This document shows, piece after piece, positions 12,070 through 24,097 of a DNA stretch of 64,000 nt (positions are counted from its first letter, which is position 1; each line of letters opens with the position of its first letter). The notes beneath the pieces are model-generated. The model was given only the letters and a program-made list of their open reading frames with translations, was not told where the DNA came from and did not search any database. The DNA is from Hyalella azteca (taxonomy: Eukaryota > Arthropoda > Malacostraca > Amphipoda > Hyalellidae). The stretch lies in assembly GCF_000764305.2 (NCBI RefSeq), contig NW_025935084.1:64780-128779 (forward strand), read 5' to 3'. A program made the position numbers and the translations under genes.

Positions 12070-15000
12070 TGCCAAAGAAGTAGCACAGCGATGTGTTGAT
12101 GCATGTTGCTGAGCTGCCAATCCAGTGCGGCTTGCTGAACACCTGCAAGTCCTTTAAATGCTAATGAACCTTGCTGCATTCTCGGTAATTAGGTTCACTT
12201 TTAGTGTGGTGCGAGTATTCAAAAACTTATTTTTGTTCGCGTTGAGGCTTGATTAAAAAATCGATTAAAGCCCCTAAGGAAGTGCGCTGCAATTAACAAT
12301 GTATGTACAGATCAACAACTGCACTCTGTTCAACTAGTGTGCAAGTTATCAAACTACATGTTTCATTTGTTATTTCCTGTATAAATTCGGTCGGTCATGT
12401 CGTTTCCTTCTCCAAGCGCAAACGACGAGAGAGCTGAGCGGGCCAGCGCGCTAATCGCTAATCAGTGCGTAAAATTTTCGGCTCTCTAGATGATTCCTCG
12501 TTAACCACCGCAGATGAATAAGTTTATGCCCATGGGACCTTGTTGAAGTATGACTCAAATATATTAATTTTAATTTTCTGTTTAGAAATAAATTTTCTGT
12601 TTAAAAAGAATTAATTTTCTGTTGACAATAAATTGGGCTAAATCCCAATTTCTTCTCACATTTGCGCTGTCATATGGCTTCTCATTTTATTGATTTACTA
12701 GTGACTATGAGCTTTGGTGTGATTTGTTGTACGATTTTTGACACTATTATACAGAGGTGAAAACTGCAGGGGATCGTGCTCGCACCTAACGCGGTAGTGA
12801 ACACAGGTCAAAGAGGACACAATTAAGACCTCTTGTGACACAGGTCCTGTGTCAGGACACAAGACCTGCAGAGCGATGTACTAGTTTCTCTTTAAAGCGC
12901 GTCACGTCCTAGTGATTGATCGTGCCATTTTATGTGTAGCGATAATCTCTTGTTCTTAGTGATGGCCGATGGGCATGTATTTTTAGTTCTCCTTTGATCA
13001 ATTTTGTTTCTGTATATATCGTTCACTCACAGAAAAGCGGCGTGCAACATAGTGATATGATTTACCGTCGTGACTTTTTAGTGTATTTTTCGGAGTGCGT
13101 TCTTGTGGCTGGCGATCACAACTGTGCTTCGGTGCCTCAGCTTCAAGGCCGCACTTGTGTGCTTGCCTGCCTCCGCCTGCCGACGCTTGCTCTCGTCTGG
13201 CGGCAGCACAGTGGCTGAGACGGCTGGCGGCTCCTTGACGACTCCTGGCTCTGTCGAATAATCGCCTGCCTATCAAGCTAAATTTTGTCTGTTGTCTGCT
13301 GTTGTTAGTCTGTCTTCCAATATTAATCGTAATTATATTTTCACTATAGTTTGACATTACTACAGAGCTATCATGATGTTTGAACCCAACGCCTAACAGA
13401 TTTGTATCACTCTGAAGTTTCGCTAGACCTATGGTTAATTTTATACTGTGCTATCTTTTTTCCCTTAATTTTCAAGGAGTTTCTTTTTATTCATTCTGCG
13501 AGGTCATTTGCTTGGCTGATGTTTTATGCGCGCTGAAGGAGCTTTGTCTCCTAACAACCGTCACGCACGACCACCGTCGGTCGAACAGCAGTGCGCTGAA
13601 AGGGAGGACTACAGACCTCCCCTACCCGTCCCAGAGCGACGCGGACTAAGAAGATGAGCTTCTTTTTCCTGCCACCTTACTAGAGAAGGAGCCTATCTTA
13701 CTCAAGGCCTTGCGGAAGATTACTTCAGTGCTTCAGGTTCCTTCGTTCTAATTGCTTAAACGTTTTTTTTAGAACGGTTTGTTACAAAATTAATGTATTT
13801 CTTTATTGATTTTTAAAGCGAGACAGTTGCAGCGACTCGTTATTGTCAGACCTTCGCAATAAATGTCCGGAAGCGTTTGGGGCTCGGGCAGGGTTGATAA
13901 TAAACTAAATGAATAGGACGCTTTCAGTTGTCGCTCGAAAATTAAGAGCATTCTTGCAATTCTGAATTTAGCATCGTTATATTGAAAGTATCGTTTGACA
14001 ATGAACTATGAAAACTTGTTAGCGTTCGTTCTCTGCTGTGAAATGCGAATCGGCTGCTTAGACAATACAAAAATATTGAATATCTTAGATCTCACCTTGC
14101 AGGTAGCGTCCTCGAGTTGCACGGAAGGAACAACCGCTGAGATAGCCTCCATTTCCGCTTCGAAACAGAATATTTTTCTAGAAACGTTGCGATGGCGTCC
14201 GTTTTATGGTGGCGAATGCCTGACCTTGTGGATACCTTTTTCGTGGTTATTGTTGCCAATCACATGACTGGCCGATGGCGACAATTTTTGATCGATTTGG
14301 TCATTCGGTCTGATTTTTATTAACACATTTGTGTTTTATAAATTCACGAACCTTGCCTATGGAATTGTTGTTCAAATCCCTGATTACATCCGAGGGTTAG
14401 AGAACAGTTGTAACGTTTTAAGTGGAAGTGCATAAGTTTCGTCTGAATATTCGTATTTTTTCTTGGATGACTGCTATAGGTCTTCTTTCTCGTTATCAAT
14501 TACTATTCTTAGGTTCGGCTTATTGAACGCTGAAATTTATCGTTGTTGAACAAATGGACGCATTGCGGAGATCAGCTAGCTTGAAAGACTCCTATTGAAT
14601 TTCCGGCCAAGAATCGGAGCTTCATCAAACGCTTCGTGCACTTATATTGTTTCTTTGGTCACAAATTGAGTCACAACCGCACGCAACGTATTTTTGTATA
14701 CCACTTGGTACGTACAACGCGAGCCACAGAATAGACTTCAATGGAGGAACCAGTGCTACAAATGCCTAGTGAATGTCTAGCAAGTCGCCTTTTTAAATAC
14801 GTCAGCAGTGCTCATTCGCACGGTATCCAACAGGTGGCATAAATTAGATCAATTCTTTGTTAATGGATCCTTACATTTTAGAACTTACGTAGGGGAATGT
14901 GAGGTTGTTTCGCGATCTAAAAATGGAAACATCTGAGAAAAATAAGTCTTTATTAGCTATTTTCTCTTATTAAATTGAGAACTTGAGGTTGTAGCGGTAA

Positions 15001-15647
15001 TTGTGTCATCCGGTGAGTTGCTTTCAAGTATATTTATACCATCGATGTTTATAACAAGCTTAAACTGGAAATTTTTTCTTCTAGTTCCAGAAACTCGTTG
15101 AGTAATGCATGTAACAAAGGAAAAGTTCATATGCAGGAAAATCTTAAAACGTGTGCACTGAAAAAGTAATAAATTAGTGTGTCATAGACTGAATGGAAAT
15201 TAATGTTCCGTTTCATTTGAAAAACCGTTGAGGTAAAGGGAATGCACAATTTACAGCTTACTGTTATCTAATCAGCACAAGTCAAGCTTCTTCGTCAACT
15301 TATAAAACGTAATGCTGTAACATCCCGACATGCGATAAAAAGGATTGCGTATTTTATCACAGCAAGTGAGCGAGTGTAAACCAGTCTGAAATTATGCCCT
15401 TTTTAACATGAAACCTATGGAGAAGTAATATGTTAACAGCTCGCAGGAGTATCTCGCGGCGACCGATCAATGTTGGTTGGCGATGTGCGTGTGAAAATAT
15501 TCCGTGAACCTCGCTAGCTTTAAAAATGCGGTCTTTAAATACCAGGATGTTCATGAGTGACACTTTGAGTTTGTTGTAGATTTGATTCATGCGTCTGTAT
15601 TATGCGAACTGCTTGGGTGTTGATGTCGGATCAGTTGTTGCAAGTGA

Positions 15648-15905
15648 ACGACTGATTGACTTTTATCATAAATGATGACTCTGGTCGTCTATGCTCAATA
15701 TGTGCTCCTGAACGTCCTGGTGGTCTATGATGTTCCCCACGAGATTGGATTCGTTTGCTACTCAGTCGTTGAAGTTACGACTGATTGACTTTTATCATAA
15801 TTGATGACTCTGGTCGTCTATGCTCAATATGGGCTCCTGAACGTCCTGGTGGTCTATGATGTTCCCCACGAGATTGGATTCGTTTGCTACTCAGTCGTTG
15901 AAGTT
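15648..15905. repeat. 129-bp tandem duplication
   Basis: Units 15648-15776 and 15777-15905 both begin ACGACTGATTGACTTTTATC and end CTCAGTCGTTGAAGTT. I see only two substitutions between them (AAATGATG/AATTGATG and ATGTGCTC/ATGGGCTC). It lies in a reticulon intron. Confidence 0.95.
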
Positions 15906-18900
15906 ATAAATTCTTAATTTTAGTTTTTTCTGGTTGTGCAAGCTTCTAACGCTCCTAATTTTAATTAGCCCTCAGGCAGTTCACCTCTTCTATCTCGGCT
16001 TCTGCCGTTATTCTAGTTTTCTTGTATTCGTTCGTTTTCTTGCGTAACTATCGTTTTGTAGTGACCCAGATCTGTCCATTACGTGTTTGAATTTTTTTCG
16101 TGTAAGAAAACTGAACGCTCTTGTAATTTCATCAAGTGAAACACTAACATTGCTTTTTACACGAACGTTGTTCACTTTGACATTATCGCTACCTGGCCTT
16201 TAAAGGCGCGACCCATGCAGTCTGCGTCTGCACACGTCTAAACGGTGTGTTTCTATGTCATCGCCTTTCCAAGCTCTTTCTTGTGAAAGTAACTAATGAC
16301 AATTTGGTCATATGTTGCCTTACATGACCATGGCGCTTACAAGGTACTTATCTGATGATCCTTCAATCTCGTATAATAATACAAATGCAACCAGATAACG
16401 GAAATTTTATCGCAGCTCAATCTTTACGCTTATTTCTTTCAGTGTTGTAACATTAAACAGTGAAAAGCGAACATTTCATTCATCACGCTTGAGATTATTC
16501 TTGAAGAGGATGTATTACATTGTGCACGGTCGCAACCTTACTAGACTCAGAACTCGAGAGTATTAACATCACTCTAGGGTTGCAAGTGCAACTGAATGGC
16601 TTAGATATTGATCGATAAACTTTGGAGTCCTGATGATTCTCAATTGTATATTCAATTCACGAAGCAACAACAATTTCAGGTTTAAGCTTAAATTTTGCCC
16701 CGATCTTTGATTCAAGATGATCGTGGAACGATCACTCGCGGAATTGTGAGCTCCTGACAATAGCTGCAGCTGGCGACATTGCATGGGTGTGCTTGGTAGC
16801 CGCCGCCATTGAGAGAGCGCGGCCGATCCTAGCGTCGGGAATAGCACGACGATTACTGGTGTCTGTGACGCACGCCTCCCCGTGCTGCTCAGTGAGATGC
16901 TAGACAAGCGTTACTTCTGGCGTTGGAACCTCTTGGCTAATGGTTCCATTTAGCAGAGGACCTAATAAACATTTCCGGTTGCAGGTACATAGTAATTTCT
17001 CCTTTAATTCACTGCGTACTTCAAATGAATTCTGTACAACTCTGTAATTGTTACATTATTTTGCCACGATGCGTTTAAAAATTTATTGCATTCAAGTTTC
17101 AAGTCCATAAAATAAAATATTTGTGTTGAAATAGGTCTTCAACTAATTTCAAATCATTAGGCTACCGGTAAAGGCTGTGGACCGATCACTACGAGTTCCT
17201 CGTTGAAATGTGTTCCTACAACTCGATCAGAACCTAAACTTCTCAATGTGCCGACTCGTAAATGTATACCAATGAACCAAACTCGAAGCGTTGTAAACTT
17301 GGAGACTTTATAATAACAAGTTGATTAAACAAACGAAGATCTCAAATCAATGCTAGGAAATGACATGGCCGACATGGCAGAGGGTTGGCAACTTGTGACG
17401 TCGAACAGTAGATATATCACAGGAAATTCCTGTGAGGCAGACAGCAAGCGCTTGCCTGTCTGCCTGTGCTGGCAACCCAACTTGAAAGTTAAACTTGTCC
17501 AATGTTCGTCCAAATTAATTTTCATAGATAATATTATATTCTATGCTTTAAAAAAATTGAATACAATTAATTAATCTTGTTACTTGAGAGTCCTTATATT
17601 TTCATTTGAGTACCGATTTGAGGTTAGCCATCTTAACTTCATTTAAATATCGTATAACTTTCCTGCACAATTTCAACAAGCCATACCAAAATTTACCTGC
17701 CTCTCAGTAGCAAAGCAGCGTTCAGGAAATGTTAACAACGTTTATCTTTATAACCGCGATGCCGTGGTTTATTGAGGGTCGTATTTTGATTAAAGGTTGA
17801 TCCCTCATGAAGAGGTGTTTAGTAATGATCGAACTGTACATAATTGTCGCCGGCTTGATATCGCTAAAGACACGGAAGCCGGCGGGCTGGAGGCTGCAAT
17901 GCTCCAGTGAGTCATGGCGCTTGCCGAAGCCGGCTGACTCAGGCTGTTTCACGGCCATGAGCTGCCTGGCATGGCGGAGGCACGTGATCCACCGGCTGAA
18001 GCCTTCAGGCAGCCTGTCGTCCTCTTCACACTTTGCGTATAGTATTTTACATTTTTCAATTGATTAGTTTAGAATGCTAATAAACATATTGTTCAATTTT
18101 GCATCCGATACGTATCTTTTATTATGAATTTTAAAACGAAATCGCTTTTATTTTTAACTAGCTGTCTGTGGGCTTGACCGCCATGCAGCCACATGGCTCA
18201 GCTGTTCAGCAGCCAAGTGGCTGGCTTCTTCGTCACGTAACCCCTATTCCTTTAATTACAGGAAGCTGGTGTTGAATGGCTCCCTGGCTTGTCTTAATCA
18301 ACTCTCTTTATTAGAGAACCTTGCGCTAAACGCATATAATTCTTCCGAGATTTAATATGTTATTTTGGCAGTCATTTCAAGGTCACGTGTTATTCAAGGA
18401 AAACCTTTGTTTTCAAGTTGTTGCTTTCGATATTTGAGAAGGTAAAATTAACGTTCATCCTTGAATGTTGATGCGTATGTCCTATGAAGCTATTTCATTT
18501 TGCCCCATTACGTTTTGGCTGTATGGTCACTGAGCGAGCTTTATGCAAAGCGAGGACAGGATGCGTCCGGTTCATTTGGTTGCTCCGTCCTATTGCTCGA
18601 GTTCTATTTTAGAGAAACGCTCATGTCTACGTCCCTGGTAGACATTGTTGAATCTCTTTTCATGGCCCTGTTATTCAATAAACGACCTCAATCCTCTGTC
18701 CCGTCACGCTGTTTCCAGGTTTTCTTTGTTCTGTGGCGCTAGACTTTGTATGGTCGGTTCCTACTCCGTGACTGACAAGAATCATCGGTGCCACTTGTTC
18801 AATGTAAAGTTGTAACTATCGTATTGGCATTGCTTTGTCATTGAAATGGATGCAAAATCGTGTGTAACAAAATCACTTCTAACTTAGCTTCACGATGTCG

Positions 18901-20039
18901 CCTCTGGAAATATAATTAATGTTGAGCAGTCAAATAGTCATAAAATTGTCGATGAATCAAATTATAGTGACTACTTGTCATACGATTCGTATTGATTATA
19001 CTGTTACGTTAACGCTTCGTCGTTCTTCTGAAGGAAAAGTTGGAAAAAATGCTTCTTTCTCTATAATCTATAAAATGTACTGGTTAACCGTCACTAGTTA
19101 CTTCATACATCTGAATTATTTCACCGTTTCTTTAGGTATAAACAACTAAATTTTTTCACAAACATAAAGTTTATGTCAACAGGGGTCGATTTTTCAAAGT
19201 TCAGATATTCAACACTCGAGTCGTTCATGATTTGTAGTGCGTGATATTGAAGTTACTCCTGTCCCTCGAGAATTTTCTTCGTTGCGAACCGAGTTTTCTA
19301 TGAAACATTCTAAATCACGAGCTTTGAATTGTACTGCAAATGAGGTCTATGGGAATTGAGACACGGTTTTCAAATTCCTTCGTTGGTCATTAGATTGGGA
19401 GAGCATCGGAGGCAAGGACTAGAGATTATATTTTTAAATTACTCCCATACATTTTGCGCCTCTATGTGGCTAAAAATCTTGCACAGGGTCTTTTATTGTC
19501 ATATTGACCGGGCTTACCCGTAAACTATAAAGTTTAGGTATAAATTAAATGAAATGCAAATGATGAGCTAAGTCGTCTCGCTTCTTTGCACACTAATATG
19601 GTTCTTGGTTGCTCTATAATCTCCATGTTAAATAAGTGCGTGTCTTTTGAAGAGGATGCCCTGATGTATGTTCTACTAATATTGATTGATAATTTGTTAT
19701 TACTGAGTCAGCTAAAAAAAAGCTGTAATACCTGCGTTACTGAAAAATTGTGTGAAAGTACGGCATTTTTGGGCGTTGAATCCGACAAGCAATTAATTAT
19801 GAATGTACGAATGTGAGTAACCTTCACTTAAATGAGGCTTTGATAACGCCGTACACGATACCAACGAGTTTAGCCATTGGACTTGTATTTAAAAGCTTGT
19901 TGTGATAAGGTTCTTATTTGATTATATGGCAATTGGACCTAATATTCAAATAATGGGGAACATCGGCATATGTCAATCAACGCTATTGAGATCATATCGA
20001 TGATGTTTCGTGCAGTCATTTTAGTGTGGGGTTGTGTTC

Positions 20040-20305
20040 GCCTCGGTTCCACGCGCTAGAATTTGCCACACGCAGCGCCATCTGTAGCCGTTATTGAGTA
20101 ACATCGGCACTGCCGAGTTTGAAGCTGAACAACTTCCATTCTCGGGCGAGTACTCTTGTAGGGAGGTGTGCGTGGTGTGTGTGCTCGTGACGCGTGCATT
20201 TTAACTCTTGAGCAGCGCGTACATTGTTATTCGTATCAGAAAACCACAAATAATACCATTGTGTAACGGTTGTTATAAGTGCATTAGTAAATAAAGTTCA
20301 CAATT
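20040..20305 (+). promoter_or_regulatory. Presumed alternative promoter and 5' UTR of the short reticulon isoform
   Basis: A GC-richer block leads directly into the short first coding exon. It contains CAGCGCCATCTGTAGCC at about 20072-20088, which resembles the insect CTCF core GCGCCATCTG. No TATA box is apparent. The leader ends AAGTTCACAATT before the ATG. The start site is unplaced; promoter function is inferred from the position of a phase-compatible first coding exon just downstream. Confidence 0.4.
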
Positions 20306-20420
20306 ATGGAAGGAGATAGCATGACCGCTCCTGGAAAGACAGCCATCAATGGTTCAGCTGACGGGACGACAGCAGCGTCAGGCAAGGCAGGGCCGAGCCT
20401 TCGCTCTATAATTCAGCCTG
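20306..20420 (+). CDS. Rtnl1: Reticulon, short-isoform alternative first coding exon
   Basis: It encodes 38 residues (MEGDSMTAPGKTAING..., ending R-S-I-I-Q-P) plus one base, then a CCTG/GTAAGT donor. It ends in phase 1, like the long first exon, so it can splice to 29234 without a frame change, giving a 232-residue reticulon. Short isoforms with brief unstructured N-termini made from internal promoters are typical of animal reticulons. The peptide is small, Ala/Gly/Ser-rich and without recognisable domain. The start is the first ATG of this open frame and is followed by a strong donor. Transcript evidence would settle it. Confidence 0.7.
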
Positions 20421-22519
20421 GTAAGTTCAAATTACAGAATCTCTGGAAGGAAATTTTATTTCATTCACGAGTTTTCGGTAAAGTGGAGCTGTAGCATGAC
20501 CAGCCGTAATATTAGATTAACGGTTCCTTTCTGGTTGGTTTCTTTTCTCATGCTTTGTCTCTACCGCTCTCTGCTTTACCTCTAGGCATCACGCGTTTGC
20601 TGCGCAAATAATTTTTAAACTGTTAGAGCAATACCACTGAATTATGGCAATAGTGAATAACACTGAGCAAAACTGAATTGGAAAAAGGGTCCTTTTTTAT
20701 GCACTGGATGCCTAACGTTGATAATATGCCAAGAATGCACTCGCCACACTTACATCCCGGTGCTAAGACCGTCTCGCCTGTTCCTTTGAACCACGCAGGT
20801 AAAACAGCCGTACTCGTCTGGGGTAAACGTGAACCTTTTTTTTCAATTTTCAGTCTCTCAGTTGACAGCGGCAGAATGAGCTTGATCGAGACTTCGAGAG
20901 TTCATTGATTTATAGTCTAAAGGTCATATATCTAGGTTCGACTGGTGCGTTATATATACCCATTCGTTTTGCATATTGCTTTAAAAAATAAAATCTTAGC
21001 GTGTTATATCCAAATAATTTCTGCATCTTGGTTGGTGGGTGTGGCGTTATCGACCCTAAACGAGGCCTACTTGCGCGCGTATCGTTTGAGTATCGTTTCA
21101 TCTGTGATACTCTCGCTGTTGACGAGAACATACTGACTTTTACCAGTCAATTTCGTTAATTTATTGTATTTCATGTTATATTGTCATGTTTAATAGTTTC
21201 TGCATATTCCCGGCAGGCGGAAATCTTGATTTACGCTTCAATGATGTTGTTCACATAAGTGAATGTTGGGCTCAATTTTTTTTTCTCTTTTGTTCATGAC
21301 ATTAACCTTTTTCTGAACCCCTCATGGCATCTTTAGTTTAGACGTACGGTAGATCTAAAGACAATAAAAGCACGCGAAACTTAAGTGTCAGTATGGCCTT
21401 ATTGATCATCGATACAGCAATCTGCTTGCCATGTCTCGTTGCCACAGTGAGCATGAGTCTTGTGACGAGCTGCCCGCACAATGTGGCTCGTTTTCGACGT
21501 TGGGTAAAACCATGGATGCGAAATTAGTGAGCTGTTTCCATATTTATTGGGCACGTAGTCCAGTTGGTAACTTAGATAACACTAGTTTAATTCTGTCATG
21601 CTCCTTCAGAGGTCATTGCAGCAAGAAGTTAAAAATTGTGGAGTATTTCTCTCCATGTAAAGTAATGTGGTCGGCTGTTGAAATGCATGTCAAATGCCAG
21701 TTGAAATGCACGTCTGTCGTAGCGGCCGTCACGGTCCCGATATCTCATGGCCGGCGAAAATAACACCGGACCTTTGGCCGATGGCCAGTGATCTCGTGTA
21801 CTTTGCTACTCGTCGCACACTTGCATTGTATTTCTTGTTGCCTTTCGTACGCTCGATGTCTGTTACCCTTTACCATGTTACCTCGTCTCGAACGTTTCTC
21901 GACTAGATTTGCCCAGCAGGGACACTAGGACTGCTCTCGGTAAAGTGGTTTACATTGATGCTGTGCAGGCAGGCGTTTGGTATGTCTGCGCGTACTTGCT
22001 TGTATCGTTAGCTGGTCCAGTGAGGACTTGTAAAACATCCGCGCGATATATTCGATTGTTTGTGTGGGGTCTCGAACATGATTTGTATGTAATTCTTGAA
22101 AAATGGCTTTATTACAGATTGCAATGCTTCCATGGAACTCCTCTGTACTCTGGGTTCTTACTTCTTACTAATACCTATCAAATACGGTACTGGATGGAGA
22201 CTGCCATTACACAGAAGCCAGTTTAAACATTTAGACTCCTGTATCGTAATGGTTGTGAGCTTTATGAAGACTTCTGTCACACGATTTTTAATTACTGAGT
22301 ACTGGATTGAAAATTCATAGAGAAGCGTTTGAGTCCTGTGACGACCCAAAAAGATTGCCTTGACACGATTACTGTGGCAATGAAAATTTAGCGCTGGAAA
22401 AGGCATTCAATTTGTTGATTATGTTGGGTTCCGAATACGCTTTCTGAATTTCCTACACTATAGTATTGACTTATCGACGACATGCCTTTGTCGAGCTGGC
22501 GTACTGCCTGCGGTCTCAT

Positions 22520-22542
22520 CTGCTGCTGCTGCTGCTGCTGCT
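22520..22542. repeat. (CTG)n trinucleotide repeat
   Basis: Seven to eight uninterrupted CTG units in intronic sequence, followed by a CTAGCGCCGCTGCT tail. Confidence 0.9.
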
Positions 22543-23350
22543 AGCGCCGCTGCTACATCCTCGCTGCTCGCGAGACTACGGCCTTGACAGATCATTGCTG
22601 TTGCTATTGCTTCTGAGCTCTGCGCTCCTTTCCTGTAGACATCGCATTAACCTGTTCTCCTGTCTTCTGCAATTTTAATCAACTTGCATGAAGTTAACCT
22701 ATAAGGTAAAAGACGTTTTAGGTAAATCATCCGGAGTCATGGCATTTGTTCGTTAAACCTGCCTCTAAGCATAGTCTGTTATTTTGAACGCATTTTTCAA
22801 GTTATTAATGAAATTTCAATTAGTATTGTTGTATGTGTTTTTTCACGAACTTTTTCTTGTTTTTTAATCCGGCGGTCGAACAATGTTCAGCGAATTAGAG
22901 TGTGGCGAGGCAACTCTTGTCTCGTCCGCAGCCAGTTTCTTGTGCGTGTTCGCTGCTTTCAGCGTCTCTCAATTATCCAGTTTGCCCACCGTCGTGCGCC
23001 TGCATGGCGTTGTTGCTGATGCTCATCGCCGTTCCGTCGGAAGCTCATCTTATCATGAGTATTTCCAAATAAGATGAATCGCGAGAGTTTGAATACTTCG
23101 ACAAAAGAATCTCGTGGAGGAGTACAGGCTTTGATATTTTTTCTATTTTTTTTTCCATCCTGCACAACCTTTTATTGCAGGAATATGCCCTGTAATATTC
23201 TGTTGGCTTAGTCGTAGCATTTCTTTTTATCTCTGCGTATAGTGATATCTTTATTATGAATCCGCGCTTGAGGTTAGCATTGTCCAGTTTTCGCCGTAAA
23301 ACGGGGAAAATTTTCAAATTCAACGACAAACGTAACGGTTTAGTGCGAAT

Positions 23351-24097
23351 ATAGTAAAAATGACTGAAAGTTTCGACGAATATGAAACTATCAATTGTTC
23401 ATTTTATCCCGCGTCCACGACTGACATTCCTTCTTTTCTGTATCTCACTTCGGTATGCTTTCTTCTTCGTTTTAATTCACATATGAACACTAAATTGTGA
23501 ATGCACTGGTTCCGGAGATTTTTTTTATGCTGATCGTAAACAACTTGACACTTGAATTTGAATTGCACTCGTTTGTATTGTCTTTTTCTCATTTCGTGTT
23601 ATTTTTATGAGTGAACTTGGATGCATTCTCTTATTCCAATGCTTTAGCGGTTATTTCTAAGTTTTATTTTTCACAGTATTCTTTGATTAGTGCAGGTTAA
23701 CATTGAGTTAAATGAATCAATAATAGTAAAAATTACTGAAAGTTTTGACGAATATGAAACTATCAATTGTTCATTTTATCCCGCGTCCACGACTGACATT
23801 CCTTCTTTTCTGTATCTCACTTCGGTATGCTTTCTTCTTCGTTGTTTTAATTCACATCTGAACACTAAATTGTGAATGCACTGGTTCCGGAGATTTTTCG
23901 TTTTTTTGCTGATCGTTAACAATATGACACTTGAATTAGAATTGCACTTGTTTGTTTTGTCTTTCTCATTTCGTGTTATTTTTAAGAGTGAACTTGGATG
24001 CATTCTCTTCTTCCAATGCCTTAGCGGTTATTTCTAAGTTTTATTTTTCACAGTATTCTTTGATTAGTGCAGGTTAACATTGAGTTAAATGAATCAA
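23351..24097. repeat. 372-bp tandem duplication
   Basis: Copy one starts ATAGTAAAAATGACTGAAAG at 23351 and copy two starts ATAGTAAAAATTACTGAAAG at 23723. Both run to GTTAAATGAATCAA (ending near 23720 and 24097). They share nearly all positions, with small substitutions and short indels (for example one versus two GTT units near 23475/23844). Confidence 0.92.

Larger units (their letters stand above)
9420..20039 (+). other. First intron of the long reticulon isoform, proximal part
   Basis: No convincing exon is visible in this 10.6 kb. It contains two recent tandem duplications (11934-12069 and 15648-15905), a short repeat of GAGGTGCATCT units at 10547-10600 and scattered GC-richer islands (about 10190-10330, 13120-13260). 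The islands could be cryptic promoters or untranslated exons, but no donor/acceptor pair with coding support was found. Confidence 0.5.

Noticed and set aside
11906..12179. Overlapping minus-strand frames with repeated peptide segments
   Set aside because: They arise from the 68-bp tandem duplication, whose length leaves several frames open; there is no coding signal outside it.
20072..20088. CTCF-like site (GCGCCATCTG) at the alternative reticulon promoter
   Set aside because: One short match is expected by chance in a window of this size; kept only as a remark in the promoter entry.
21431..21503. Another possible alternative first exon of reticulon (M-S-R-C-H-S-E-H-E-S-C...), ending in phase 1
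   Set aside because: The donor (TTGG/GTAAAA) is weak, a matching phase is expected one time in three, and the peptide has no reticulon-like character.
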